Below are positions 8,216 through 17,158 of a DNA stretch of 64,000 nucleotides, one piece after another. The notes under the pieces were generated by a model. It was given only the letters and a program-made list of their open reading frames with translations, did not search any database and had not been told where the DNA came from. Numbering within the stretch: the first letter of the stretch is position 1; each line of letters opens with the position of its first letter. Source of the stretch: Nocardia alba NBRC 108234 (lineage in GTDB: Bacteria > Actinomycetota > Actinomycetes > Mycobacteriales > Mycobacteriaceae); contig NZ_BDAX01000002.1 of the NCBI RefSeq assembly GCF_001612665.1, positions 62,001 to 126,000 of the forward strand, given 5' to 3'. The position numbers were made by a program, and so were the translations under genes.

Positions 8216-9538
8216 ATGAGCGAGCATCCCGCGCAACGGCGCACGCTGGCCGTGTTGGTCGTGGCGCAGATATTCAGTGGCGCCGGGCTTGCCGCGGGCA
8301 TCACTGTCGGCGCGTTGCTGGCGCAGGACATGCTGGGGTCGACCGGATTGGCGGGGTTGCCCGCGGCGATGTTCACGATCGGGTCGGCCGCGGCTGCGGT
8401 CGGGGTGGGGCGGATCTCGCAGCGGACGGGTCGCCGGGCGGGCCTCACCCTGGGCTATCTGATCGGTGGGCTGGGAAGTTTCGGGGTGGTGGCGGCCGCG
8501 GTGGCCGGGAGTCCGGCGCTGCTGTTCGTGTCGTTCGTCGTGTACGGAGCCGGCACCGCGACGAGCCTGCAGGCCCGATACGTCGGCGCCGATCTGGCGC
8601 AGCCCCCGCATCGGGCGCGCGCGATCAGCACGGTGCTGGTGGCGACGACGGTCGGTGCGGTGGTCGGGCCGAACCTGACGATGCAGATGTCGAATGTGGC
8701 GGTGAGTTGGGGTATTCCGGCGCTGTCGGGCCCGTTCGTGCTGTCCGGGATGGCGTATGTGGTGGCGGCGTCGGTGCTGTGGGTGATGCTGCGGCCGGAT
8801 CCGCTCGTTCTCGCCCGCGAGATCGCGGAACCGCCCTCGGAGGTTGTCGGGACACACGCTCCGACACGGTGGTCGGCGCCGATCGTGGCGGGCACGATGG
8901 TGATGGTCGTGACCCAGTTGGTGATGGCCGCGGTCATGACGATGACGCCGATCCACATGCAGCAGCACGGGCACGGGGTCGGCGCGGCGGGGTTCGTGAT
9001 CGCGGTGCACGTCGCGGGGATGTATCTGCCGTCGTTGCTGTCGGGGATGCTCGTGGATCGATTCGGGCCGGGTCTGATCGCGGTGGCCGCGGCGGGCACG
9101 CTGGTCGCGGCCGGTGTGGGCGCGGCGCTCGCTCCGCCGAGTTCGATGCCGGCGCTGGCGGTGGCGCTCGGGCTGCTCGGGGTCGGCTGGAATCTGGGCC
9201 TGGTGGCGGGGACGACGATGATCGCGAATGCGACGCCGGTCGCCACCCGTGCCCGGACGCAGGGCACCGTCGATGTGGGGATCGCTATCGCGGGCGCGGG
9301 GGGCGGGTTGGGGTCCGGGGTCATCGTTGCCTTCGCCGACTACCCGGGGCTGGCGTTGCTGGGATCGGGGATCGCACTGCTGATCGTGCCTGCGCTGGCG
9401 TGGGCTACTCGTCGTCCCCGCGTTCGCGATCACAGTTCGTTCGTGCGGTCGAGCGTCGAGGTGGTTTCGGACCCGGTGTCGACGACGTTGCCAGTCGATC
9501 ACGGCTCGTCGCGGCAGGCCGACCCGACCGTGGGATGA
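8216..9538 (+). CDS. MFS transporter, drug/metabolite exporter type
   Basis: About 440 residues with roughly 12 hydrophobic helices. The loop after helix 2 reads GRISQRTGRRAGL, the MFS motif-A position. The second half contains the matching loop SGMLVDRFGPGL. No solute-binding partner is adjacent. The start is uncertain: GTG 8186, ATG 8204 and ATG 8216 are in frame and none has a strong ribosome-binding site; I use 8216 because helix 1 follows directly. The next small membrane protein gene starts 8 bp later and may be co-transcribed. The substrate is unknown. Confidence 0.8.
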   Translation: MSEHPAQRRTLAVLVVAQIFSGAGLAAGITVGALLAQDMLGSTGLAGLPAAMFTIGSAAAAVGVGRISQRTGRRAGLTLGYLIGGLGSFGVVAAAVAGSPALLFVSFVVYGAGTATSLQARYVGADLAQPPHRARAISTVLVATTVGAVVGPNLTMQMSNVAVSWGIPALSGPFVLSGMAYVVAASVLWVMLRPDPLVLAREIAEPPSEVVGTHAPTRWSAPIVAGTMVMVVTQLVMAAVMTMTPIHMQQHGHGVGAAGFVIAVHVAGMYLPSLLSGMLVDRFGPGLIAVAAAGTLVAAGVGAALAPPSSMPALAVALGLLGVGWNLGLVAGTTMIANATPVATRARTQGTVDVGIAIAGAGGGLGSGVIVAFADYPGLALLGSGIALLIVPALAWATRRPRVRDHSSFVRSSVEVVSDPVSTTLPVDHGSSRQADPTVG

Positions 9539-9545
9539 TCTGGCG

Positions 9546-9767
9546 TTGAGAGGTCAGACGAGTACCGCCCGGCTGTTGACCCTGTTCGGTGGTGTCGCCC
9601 TCGTGATGCTGATGGTCAACTGGAGTCCGATGCGCGCGGTCGCGTTCGCGGTGATCTGGACGGTCGCGGCGGGCGTGCTGGTCTTGCGTGACCGGCGTCG
9701 TGGAGCCGAGGAAACCGCGCCGTTCGCGGCCTCCGACATGAGCGCCTCAGACTCCGGCGAGCGCTGA
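9546..9767 (+). CDS. Small two-helix membrane protein
   Basis: A 73-residue hypothetical protein starting with TTG. Two hydrophobic segments (about 10-24 and 30-46) are followed by the basic stop-transfer RDRRRG and a Ser/Ala-rich tail. It follows the MFS gene by 8 bp, so it is probably translated from the same message. Its last 21 bases overlap the convergent lipoprotein gene on the other strand. No family recognised; it is also possible that only the first 50 residues are under selection. Confidence 0.55.
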   Translation: MRGQTSTARLLTLFGGVALVMLMVNWSPMRAVAFAVIWTVAAGVLVLRDRRRGAEETAPFAASDMSASDSGER

Positions 9768-10130
9768 GGCCAGATCCGGCACATTCAGTGCCTGCACCGC
9801 CTGCTGGCGCACATCAGCGCAGTGCTGTTGTGTGACGGTATCGATCACCTCGCGATTGCGAGCCACCGCGACGTTGATGCCGCCGCTGCGCGCCGCCCAG
9901 TTCTGCACGGTGGCGTTGAACGACACGCGCGCCACCGTCACCCCCTGGGCACGCCAATTGTCGAGATCGGGGGCCATCATCTCGCACAGGTGCCCGGCAG
10001 CCTCATCGGAGATTTCCGGCGCGCCCGCGGTCGACGGCGGCAAACCCGGGTTGGGTGCCTCGGTGCTGGTAGCGCATCCCGCGACAACCAGCAGCCCGAC
10101 CATCGCGAACCCTCGCAAATTTGTGAACAC
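9747..10130 (-). CDS. Putative lipoprotein of unknown function
   Basis: A 127-residue exported protein. The signal peptide (MFTNLRGFAMVGLLVVAGC) ends in a lipobox VAGC with the lipidated Cys at about 19. The mature part starts with a Ser/Pro/Ala-rich linker and continues as a mostly helical domain with two further Cys residues (LCEMM and QHCADV) that could form a disulfide. The start is GTG. I do not recognise the family. The position suggests an envelope-anchored protein on the outer face of the membrane. Confidence 0.75.
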   Translation of the reverse strand: MFTNLRGFAMVGLLVVAGCATSTEAPNPGLPPSTAGAPEISDEAAGHLCEMMAPDLDNWRAQGVTVARVSFNATVQNWAARSGGINVAVARNREVIDTVTQQHCADVRQQAVQALNVPDLASALAGV

Positions 10131-10340
10131 GGGCTGTCCCTCCGAGAAAGTTTTGTCCTTGCTCAGTGCGAATGCCCGCCTCGCACCGGGTCAAACGGTG
10201 CTCGGCGGACGGAATTCGCTGGGGGAGGCAGGGATTGGATCGCCACGGCGGGTCGGAATCGTGGTGAGTGCAACCGGTGACCGGTGGTTGTGTGGGCGGC
10301 TAACGTTTCGATGTTCGGGTTTCCTGGTGAGGAGAGTGTG

Positions 10341-11036
10341 ATGACCGTCGACGTCGATATCGCGGTGCATCCGCTCGATGATCCGGTGCGGGCTTCGTTG
10401 CGGGGCGAGCACAGTCGGTTCGCGCGGTGGACCGGGCGGATCGGGCGTTATGAGCCGGAGGTGGCGCGGTTCGTCGGGCATCCGGCGGTCCTGGACGCCC
10501 AGGATTGGGCTGATCTGGGGACTGTGCTGGGGTCGGGCAACAGTGCTGGGATTCGGGGGCGAGGGCATGTGGTGCCGTCGGGGTGGAGCGTGCTGGCCGA
10601 GTTGGACACTGTGCAGATGGACGGCGCCGGATTGCGGGTCGCTTTCGATCCTGAGCTCGAAAGACTCACTGCCGCTGATGTTCCCGAGATCTTGGCGTTG
10701 ATCGCGCGGACCGAACCGGGTCCGTACGCGCCGCGCACCATCGAAATGGGCACGTATCTGGGCTTGCGGGTGAACGGTCGGTTGGTGGCGATGGCGGGCG
10801 AGCGGATGCATCCGCCGGGGTGGACCGAGATCAGCGCGGTGTGCACCGATGCCGAATTCCGGGGTCGGGGGATCGCGTCACGGTTGGTCCGGGCGGTCGG
10901 GGCCGGAATCCGGGCGCGGGGTGAGACGCCGTTCCTGCACGCGGCCGCGCACAACACGACGGCGATCAGTCTGTACGAGACGCTGGGGTTCACCCTGCGG
11001 ATGAGGTCGAAGTTCACGCTGGTGCAAGCGCCGTAG
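10341..11036 (+). CDS. GNAT-family N-acetyltransferase (FR47-like)
   Basis: A 231-residue protein whose C-terminal third is a GNAT domain. Motif A, EISAVCTDAEFRGRGIASRLVRAVG (about 166-190), contains the RGRGIA acetyl-CoA pyrophosphate loop. It is followed by the motif B region FLHAAAHNTTAISLYETLGF. The N-terminal 110 residues are less conserved, as in the FR47 subgroup. The start ATG has GAGGAGAG close upstream; the earlier in-frame GTG at 10284 has no such site. The acceptor substrate is unknown and the gene stands alone. Confidence 0.85.
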   Translation: MTVDVDIAVHPLDDPVRASLRGEHSRFARWTGRIGRYEPEVARFVGHPAVLDAQDWADLGTVLGSGNSAGIRGRGHVVPSGWSVLAELDTVQMDGAGLRVAFDPELERLTAADVPEILALIARTEPGPYAPRTIEMGTYLGLRVNGRLVAMAGERMHPPGWTEISAVCTDAEFRGRGIASRLVRAVGAGIRARGETPFLHAAAHNTTAISLYETLGFTLRMRSKFTLVQAP

Positions 11037-11205
11037 ATCACGGCACCAGAGCAGCATCCGGCGGAAATCCGGCGCTGAGCGTCGTGACGGTCGTTCCGTG
11101 AGTGCCGGCGATCGGTGCTGGCGGCTACGGCCGGTTCGATTCTCACGACCGAGGACCAGAACAGCGCATCGACGACCGAATTCAGCGGCACACCCGGCTA
11201 TTCGG

Positions 11206-11991
11206 TCAGGTCAATCCGCCGTCGGCGCGGATGTTCTGGCCGGTGACCCAGCGGCTGTCCGGGTGAACGAGGAGCGCCACGAGGTCGGCGATATCGGTAG
11301 GTCGGCCGATGCGACCGAGGGCGGTCATCGCGGCGGCCCCCTCCACGGCCTCTGGTTGCGCGCCGGCACGCAGCAGATCGGTATCAGTCGGGCCGAGCGA
11401 GATGGTGTTGGCCGTGATGCCCCTGTGCCCGAGCTCGCGGGACGCGACGCGGGTGAGCTGCTCGACGGCAGCTTTGCCGGCCGCGTAGATCGCTTCCCCA
11501 GCGCTCGGCCAATGGGTGCCGACAGTGGAGACGGTGACGACCCGGCCGTTGTCACCCAGTCGCGGCGTTGCCTGAGCAAGGGTCAGGAATGTGCCTCGGG
11601 CGTTGACGGCCATCACCCGATCCCACTCTTCGACAGTCGCCTCAGCCAGTGGTGCGCTGGTGAAAACACCGGCATTGGCCACCAGAATGTCGAGCCCGAC
11701 GCCCGCAGTCCGAAACACCTCGTCCGCCACAGCGAACCCGGCAGCGACCTGGTCGGGGTCGGCGAGATCGACCTGCACGGCCGATACGTGCCCGTTCGAT
11801 TCGATGTTCTCGGCGACCAGCGTGTCGGCGGCATCGGAGCGCGTGGCGTAGGTGAACACCACGGTGGCGCCGTCTGCGGCCAACCGGCTGGTGATCGCGC
11901 GGCCGATGCCGCGCGATCCTCCGGTGACCAGGGCGCCTAACCCCGCCAGCGGTCGGAACGGTCTGGCAGATGTCCGTGTCGAAGTAGTCAT
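11206..11991 (-). CDS. SDR-family oxidoreductase
   Basis: A 261-residue classical short-chain dehydrogenase. The nucleotide motif TGGSRGIG is at about 23-30, followed by DLADPD and VANAG. The catalytic residues are a Ser in VSTVG and the YAAGK tetrad element (YxxxK). The C-terminal WVTGQNIRADGGLT is typical of enoyl/ketoacyl-type SDRs. It is divergent from the WYL regulator with a 57-bp spacer, so that regulator is the probable controller. Substrate unknown. A 10-residue Thr/Ser/Arg-rich leader precedes the fold. Confidence 0.88.
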   Translation of the reverse strand: MTTSTRTSARPFRPLAGLGALVTGGSRGIGRAITSRLAADGATVVFTYATRSDAADTLVAENIESNGHVSAVQVDLADPDQVAAGFAVADEVFRTAGVGLDILVANAGVFTSAPLAEATVEEWDRVMAVNARGTFLTLAQATPRLGDNGRVVTVSTVGTHWPSAGEAIYAAGKAAVEQLTRVASRELGHRGITANTISLGPTDTDLLRAGAQPEAVEGAAAMTALGRIGRPTDIADLVALLVHPDSRWVTGQNIRADGGLT

Positions 11992-12048
11992 GCCGGTAAC
12001 GGTGGCATCGATCGCGGCACGAATCGCTCCGCAATCGGTGAGACGCTG

Positions 12049-13077
12049 GTGACCATGCTCGATACCAGTGTCCGGCTGCTGCGGCTTCTCGGGCTCCTAC
12101 AAACCCAGCGGCTGTGGACCGGGGCCCAGCTGGCGTTGCGTCTGGGCGTGAATACCCGCACGATCCGTGCCGACATCGCACGCCTGCGGCGGCTCGACTA
12201 TCAGGTCGACGCTGTTTCCGGTGTGGCCGGCGGGTATCGACTCCGTGCCGGCGCGAGACTGCCGCCTCTGCAACTCGACGACGACGAGGCCATCGCGGTA
12301 GCCATAGCTCTGCGCACCGCCGTCGGTGCCGGTGTGGTCGGTATCGGCGAAGACGCGGCCCGCGCGGCCACCAAACTCCAGCAGCTACTCCCGCCCCGGC
12401 TGCGTCACCGGCTGGACACGATCAGCGCGGTTGCCGAGGCCATACCGAACTCTCGAGATCCGGTGGAACCCAGTACTTTTCGGGATGTCGCCACGACTGT
12501 CGAGCGCAGCGAAGTGCTCCGCTTCGACTACACCGATCGGCACGACAGAGCCAGCGAGCGTCGCGTCGAACCGTACCGGTTGGTGCACTCCGGCGGCCGG
12601 TGGTATCTCGTCGGCTACGACCTCGATCGCCAGGACTGGCGCAGCTACCGCCTCGACCGAATCACACCGAAAACACCGACCGGGCCCCGATTCACCGCCA
12701 GAGACCTCCCCGCTCGCGATCTCGCGACATTCGTGACCCGTGGACGGATGGCCGCACTGTGGAACTACACCGCCCGAGTGATCGTCGACGCGCCTGCCGA
12801 AACCGTCGCAGCGCGCATACCCACCAACATCTGGACGGTCGAACCGATCGATCCGCACACCAGCGCGCTCGAAGCCGGCGCACAGAGCCCGCAACTGCTC
12901 GCGGCATACCTCGCCGCGATGGACCTCGATTTTCGTCTAGAGGCAGGCCACGCGCCCGAGCTCGCGGCCGCCATCGCGGCGCTCGCGGCACGCTACACGG
13001 CAGCTATATGCCCTACGGAATCACCAGAACTTCATAGAGGCAGCTGTTCGCTGAAAGGGTCCACTATCCCCTCCTAG
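12049..13077 (+). CDS. WYL-domain (DeoR/YafY-type) transcriptional regulator
   Basis: A 342-residue regulator. The N-terminal HTH_11 winged helix (RLLRLLGLLQTQRLWTGAQLA...TIRADIARLRRL) spans about 8-55. A WYL domain follows (about 140-230) with GRWYLVGYDLDRQDWRSYRLDRI, and then the WCX C-terminal extension. GTG 12049 and ATG 12055 are both possible starts. WYL domains sense nucleic-acid or small-molecule ligands in several families. The divergent SDR gene is the likely target. The last 15 residues (HRGSCSLKGSTIPS) look unlike the family and may be a run-on tail. Confidence 0.88.
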   Translation: MTMLDTSVRLLRLLGLLQTQRLWTGAQLALRLGVNTRTIRADIARLRRLDYQVDAVSGVAGGYRLRAGARLPPLQLDDDEAIAVAIALRTAVGAGVVGIGEDAARAATKLQQLLPPRLRHRLDTISAVAEAIPNSRDPVEPSTFRDVATTVERSEVLRFDYTDRHDRASERRVEPYRLVHSGGRWYLVGYDLDRQDWRSYRLDRITPKTPTGPRFTARDLPARDLATFVTRGRMAALWNYTARVIVDAPAETVAARIPTNIWTVEPIDPHTSALEAGAQSPQLLAAYLAAMDLDFRLEAGHAPELAAAIAALAARYTAAICPTESPELHRGSCSLKGSTIPS

Positions 13078-13348
13078 TTGACGCGCCCGCAGCTCACCGC
13101 TCGCGGCGCCGTGGCGCTGGATCGGTCGATGCCTGCCACCGGCCCAGCGCCTCGGCCGAAACTCAGGTGTACTCGGCCAGGCTTCGCACCAAGGTGTGCC
13201 CCGACAACACGGTCTGCCGAAAATTGAACGTCTTGGGCGACGGAGCAGACCTCCGATCGGCTCGCGCATATGCTCACGCCCGTGCGGTGCGTCGATTGAC
13301 CTCTCCCAGTGCCCCGAGCGCCTGTCATCGAAATACGATGGTGCGATA
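13078..13348. other. Intergenic stretch without a supported gene
   Basis: Open frames here are short and have no family resemblance on either strand. A short dyad CATCG-AAATA-CGATG occurs at about 13326-13340, directly before the repeat array. The first 200 bp keep high G+C, while the sequence becomes A+T-richer towards the array. It could be the decayed end of a former gene, but nothing is identifiable. Confidence 0.5.
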
Positions 13349-13476
13349 GGGCATGAAAACCGCTCATATGCAATTAGTTCAAGGGCATGAGATCCGTTGA
13401 GATGCAATCCGTTATAGGTCATAAAATCTGGTGGGATGCAAATATGTCGCAGGGCATGGAATTCGTCCGTATGCAA
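13349..13476 (+). repeat. Four-unit tandem array GGKCAT-N13-ATGCAA
   Basis: Four direct, imperfect copies begin at 13349, 13383, 13417 and 13452, so the period is 34, 34 and 35 bp. Each has GG[G/T]CAT, exactly 13 variable bases, then ATGCAA. The arms GCAT and ATGC make every unit a 21-bp dyad (13351-13371, 13385-13405, 13419-13439, 13454-13474; unit 3 has TCAT). The stretch is A+T-richer than its surroundings and is followed by TTGGATATATATC. It lies about 95-220 bp before the DHA2 transporter start. A regulator-binding array is most likely; an iteron-like origin remnant is an alternative. The period is not a multiple of three, so it is not a coding repeat. Confidence 0.8.
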
Positions 13477-13569
13477 TTGATTGGATATATATCTCAGTAA
13501 TTGCTTGGGGTGTGGTGATTGTTTACGGTCCAGTCATCAGGTTCTCTCCGATCGAATCCAAGGGTGTTC

Positions 13570-15162
13570 ATGACCGCGTCCCCAACGTTGTCGAAGTTCA
13601 GGCAGCACTTGATCCTTGCTGTTCTCATGTTCTCCCAGCTGGTGATCTGGCTGGACAACACCATCCTCGGTGTCGCCTTGGAAACTCTCGCGGACCCGGT
13701 CAGGGGACTGGGTGCCAGCCCGGCCGAGCTTCAATGGGCCACAGGCGCATACACTCTGGTGTTCGCCACCTTGATGTTCACCACAGGCGCACTGGGCGAT
13801 AGCTTCGGCCACCGGACTGTGCTCGCAACTGGAATGGTGATCTTCGCAGGGGCCTCGATATGGGCGGCGTACGCAAATGACCCAAGTCAACTAATTACCG
13901 CCCGGGCCGTGATGGGAATAGGCGCCGCGCTGATCATGCCTGCCAATTTTGCCATCCTTCTATGGACCTTCACCGGGCCCGCGCGGGCAACCGCGATCAC
14001 CATTTCCTCGACAGCCGCCGGTGTCGGAATGGCTGCGGGCCCGGTGTTGGCGGGGCTCCTTCTCGGCCATTTTTGGTGGGGTTCGGTCTTTCTCGTCAAC
14101 CTCCCGGTTGTGGTGCTGGCGTTGGCCGGGATCGCCATGCTGGTTCCTGATTTCCGCAGTCCCACCGTGCGGCCGCTGGACCCGGCTGGGATGTTGTTGT
14201 CGATCAGCGGACTCGCGGCGTTGGCCTACGGGCTGATCCGTGCGGGGCAGGTGGTCAACTGGATCCGTCCGGATGTCTGGGCGCCGATCGGCGTCGGCCT
14301 GGCCCTGTTGGTAGCTTTCGTACTCGTCGAACTGCGACTCGAGGCGCCCAGTTTCGATCCCCGACTGCTCGCGCAACGGGTATTCGGTGGCGGCAACGCG
14401 GCCATGGCGTTGCTCTTCTTTTCAGTGGCTGCCATCACTTTCTATAACGCATTTTATCTGCAAGGTGCACTTGGCTTCTCGCCGATGAAGGCAGGCTTGG
14501 CCAATGTCGCGACCGCGGTCGGCGCGGTCGTGGGTGCGCCCCTTGGCGCGCGTCTGGTCCACCGCTGGTCACTACGCCCCGTCGCCGTACCGGCGATGAC
14601 CGTGGCGGCGCTGTCCATGGGCGCGTTCGGGTTGCTCGGACTGCAGACCCCCCTCGTCTGGATCGAGATCATGTTGTTGGTCCAGGGTCTTTCGGTCGGC
14701 ATGATGATGCCAGTGACGGGAGCGCTGATCAGCATCCTGCCGTTGGAACGGGCCGGTGCCGGGTCAGCCGTCACCCACACTGCGCGACAGACCGGCAGCG
14801 TGATCGGGATCGCGGTAGGCGGCACGATCATGTCGGTCGCTTATCGGCGCGCGATCGAACCCTCGCTGAGCGATGTACCCGAGCAGGTACAGAACCAGGC
14901 GCGTGTTTCCGCCGAACAGGCCAGGCATGTCGCCACCGCGATTCACCGGCCCACTCTTGCCCAGGCTGCCGACAATGCGTTTATCCATGCCATGCACGTT
15001 GGCGCGGGCTGGATCATGCTCATCACACTCGTCGGAGCAGCTGTGCTGGTATTCGCCTTGCGTCCTGTCGGGAAGCCGACGGGTCTGGCACAGGAGCCGG
15101 CCGACGGTCGGGCAGGAAGCGGCCGCTCCGCGACTGAGGCCACCCCATTCCGGGTCCGATAA
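13570..15162 (+). CDS. DHA2-family MFS multidrug exporter (14 helices)
   Basis: A 530-residue transporter. Helix 1 carries the DHA2 motif WLDNTILGVALETL, and the loop after helix 2 is GDSFGHRTVL (motif A). Helix 5 contains GVGMAAGPVLAGLL, the antiporter motif C region. About 14 hydrophobic segments fit proton-coupled drug efflux of the EmrB/QacA type. The ATG has AAGGGTG upstream; an in-frame TTG at 13519 is less likely. The four-unit repeat array upstream is the probable control region. No regulator gene of the usual TetR or MarR type is adjacent; the nearest is the WYL gene. Confidence 0.88.
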   Translation: MTASPTLSKFRQHLILAVLMFSQLVIWLDNTILGVALETLADPVRGLGASPAELQWATGAYTLVFATLMFTTGALGDSFGHRTVLATGMVIFAGASIWAAYANDPSQLITARAVMGIGAALIMPANFAILLWTFTGPARATAITISSTAAGVGMAAGPVLAGLLLGHFWWGSVFLVNLPVVVLALAGIAMLVPDFRSPTVRPLDPAGMLLSISGLAALAYGLIRAGQVVNWIRPDVWAPIGVGLALLVAFVLVELRLEAPSFDPRLLAQRVFGGGNAAMALLFFSVAAITFYNAFYLQGALGFSPMKAGLANVATAVGAVVGAPLGARLVHRWSLRPVAVPAMTVAALSMGAFGLLGLQTPLVWIEIMLLVQGLSVGMMMPVTGALISILPLERAGAGSAVTHTARQTGSVIGIAVGGTIMSVAYRRAIEPSLSDVPEQVQNQARVSAEQARHVATAIHRPTLAQAADNAFIHAMHVGAGWIMLITLVGAAVLVFALRPVGKPTGLAQEPADGRAGSGRSATEATPFRVR

Positions 15163-15277
15163 CCAGCCCGCTTATGAGAGCACTGACGTGGGCAGCCGCT
15201 AACAGTTCGGAATGGCGTCGACAGACAGCATGGCCGACGACCTCGGTCGATGAGGACCAGCAGCGGTCGACACCCCA

Positions 15278-16381
15278 TCACCACGTGGAAGCTGATCGGG
15301 TTATCTCGTCGGCGATGTCGGTGACGCTGGGCATCGCGGCGATCTCGGCGGCGACCGCCCGCGCGGCGGCTGCCAGGTCGGGATCAGCGAGCAAGGTGTT
15401 GAGGTGGGCGGCGGTGATCGAACGGGCGGGCACCGCCAGACCGGCGCCGCGTCGTTGCACCGACAGCGCGTTCCATGCGCGATCGCCTGGCGCCGGCGTG
15501 GCGATCTGGGGGATGCCCGCGTGCAGGGCGGCGTAGACGGAGCCGGCTCCGGCATGGTTGACCATCCCCGTGCAGTGGGGCAGGGCCTCGTGGAGGGCGA
15601 TCCACCCGGTGGTGTGCACGTTCGCGGGAAGTCCGTTGGTGTGCAGGGTCTTTCGATCGGGTCGCACGATGACGATGTCCGCGTCGACCTGTGGTGCGGC
15701 GCGCACTATCGCACGCAGCATCGGGTTGGGACCGTCGCCGAGCATGGTCGATCGGGTGACGAGAACGCGTCGGCGTGTGGACGGTTCGCGCAGGAACGCG
15801 GGTGTGGCCGCACCCGGGGTCGAATACGGGGTGTAGCGCACGGCTTGCCCCTCGACGCCGGCGAGGCTGGGTGGGGCGATGGACAGGGTGCTCGCCGGTG
15901 CGGGCAGTGCGGTATCGGTGAGCAGTGGCAGGAGTTCGCGGCGGATGAGCGTGCCGTTGTCGAAGGCGATGTTGTGCAGGATCGTGGGCACCCCGAGCCG
16001 GTCGGCCACGATCGCCGCCGCTGACGCGAACGGCTCATGCACGATCACCTGCGGCCGGAACTCGATCGCGGCACGCGACAGCGGCTCGATCATCGGTCGA
16101 TTGGTGACCGCGAAGACGTGGGCGCCGCCGCGCGGGTCGGCCATTCCCCTGCCCGATTGCCACGCAAGCACTGGATGCGCGCCCAGCCCACGCACCGCGG
16201 CACGCCGATAGTCGATGGGCGGGGCGACTTCGGCGACCGGTAATCGTGCGCGCACTACCGCGGCCGCGTCCCCACCGGTGGCGACCATGACCTCGTGCCC
16301 GCGCTCGCGCAGAGTTTCGACGAGCGCCATCATCGGGAACAGGTGCCCGATCAGCGGCATCGCCACGAACAGCACGCGCAT
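15278..16381 (-). CDS. GT1-family glycosyltransferase (MGT/EryCIII-like)
   Basis: A 367-residue GT-B fold enzyme. The N-terminus MRVLFVAMPLIGHLFPMMALVETLRERGHEV is the acceptor-binding start of macrolide/flavonoid UDP- or TDP-sugar glycosyltransferases. The donor-site signature near 280-320 reads NHAGAGSVYAALHAGIPQIATP, close to the usual HxGxGT form. The start at 16381 gives this canonical N-terminus; 15 further residues are possible but not family-like. Convergent with the exporter at 13570-15162. It may glycosylate a small molecule or lipid; no biosynthetic cluster is nearby. Confidence 0.88.
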   Translation of the reverse strand: MRVLFVAMPLIGHLFPMMALVETLRERGHEVMVATGGDAAAVVRARLPVAEVAPPIDYRRAAVRGLGAHPVLAWQSGRGMADPRGGAHVFAVTNRPMIEPLSRAAIEFRPQVIVHEPFASAAAIVADRLGVPTILHNIAFDNGTLIRRELLPLLTDTALPAPASTLSIAPPSLAGVEGQAVRYTPYSTPGAATPAFLREPSTRRRVLVTRSTMLGDGPNPMLRAIVRAAPQVDADIVIVRPDRKTLHTNGLPANVHTTGWIALHEALPHCTGMVNHAGAGSVYAALHAGIPQIATPAPGDRAWNALSVQRRGAGLAVPARSITAAHLNTLLADPDLAAAARAVAAEIAAMPSVTDIADEITRSASTW

Positions 16382-16483
16382 GCGGTCTCCGTCATCGCCT
16401 TCGGCGGCCGCGTTCTCGACCCCCACCCGTTGATCAATACGATCCGACGCCGCCGAGGGTTCACTCGTGGCGTCGGGAAAGCG

Positions 16484-17149
16484 TCATGGGGCCGCAGCCC
16501 CGTGATAGAAGAAATCACCGAGGCCGACGGTGAAAACGAGGATGCCATAGAGGGCGTGCTCGACCGAGGTGGTGAGCAGTGAGCGGGTTCGCCGGTACCT
16601 GGCGGCGAAGAGCGCACCGGCCGCCGTGCTCAGCAGCACCGAGATCCAGTTGCCGACGATGAAATGGGCGAAACCGAACGCGAGGGCGCTGGCGGCGATC
16701 ATGCGCGGACCGTCGCCGAAGATCGGGGCGTAGCGGTGGAACAGGAACGCGCGGAAGAGCAGTTCCTGCGGATAGACGCTGACGAGCGGATAGAACATCA
16801 GGACCAGGACCCAGATCAGGGGGCGTTCGCGCGGCAGATCGAACAGGGAGTCGGGCCGCAACACCGTGACCGCGGCGGTGAGGACAAGCGCTGAGATCGC
16901 CCAGAGCGCGAGGATGCCGGGCAGGGCGGGCCGCAGTTGCTCAGGTCGCCAGAAATCGCGGCGGTCGAAACCGGTGCGGCGCAGATAGATCACGATGCCG
17001 ACGGTGGTGACCAGCAGGAAAGGTAGCGGGCTGATGCCACGCAGCGCGAGCGCGAACAGCCCGATCAGGACGAAGAACAGGGTGACGAATTCGGCTGTGA
17101 GCCACGTTTTCCGGGTCTTCCGGCCGGTGCGGCCGGTGTCGACGGTCAT
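16484..17149 (-). CDS. CPBP-family intramembrane protease homologue
   Basis: A 221-residue membrane protein with about six helices. Motif 1, normally EExxxR, reads PQELLFRAFLFHRY, so the first Glu is Gln. Motif 2 (FxxxH) is present as FGFAHFIVGN and the third as HALYG. Family members with the full motif are Rce1-type metal-dependent proteases or bacteriocin self-immunity proteins. The Gln substitution may alter catalysis, though I recall PQE versions in other CPBP proteins. The gene ends just before the glycosyltransferase start and follows the sirtuin by 9 bp, all on the minus strand, so an operon is likely. Confidence 0.82.
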   Translation of the reverse strand: MTVDTGRTGRKTRKTWLTAEFVTLFFVLIGLFALALRGISPLPFLLVTTVGIVIYLRRTGFDRRDFWRPEQLRPALPGILALWAISALVLTAAVTVLRPDSLFDLPRERPLIWVLVLMFYPLVSVYPQELLFRAFLFHRYAPIFGDGPRMIAASALAFGFAHFIVGNWISVLLSTAAGALFAARYRRTRSLLTTSVEHALYGILVFTVGLGDFFYHGAAAP

Positions 17150-17158
17150 CTGCCGAGA

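Noticed and set aside
13021..13476. Minus-strand frame of about 150 codons over the repeat array
   Set aside because: It overlaps the WYL gene end and non-triplet repeats (34-35 bp period), and its composition has no family resemblance.
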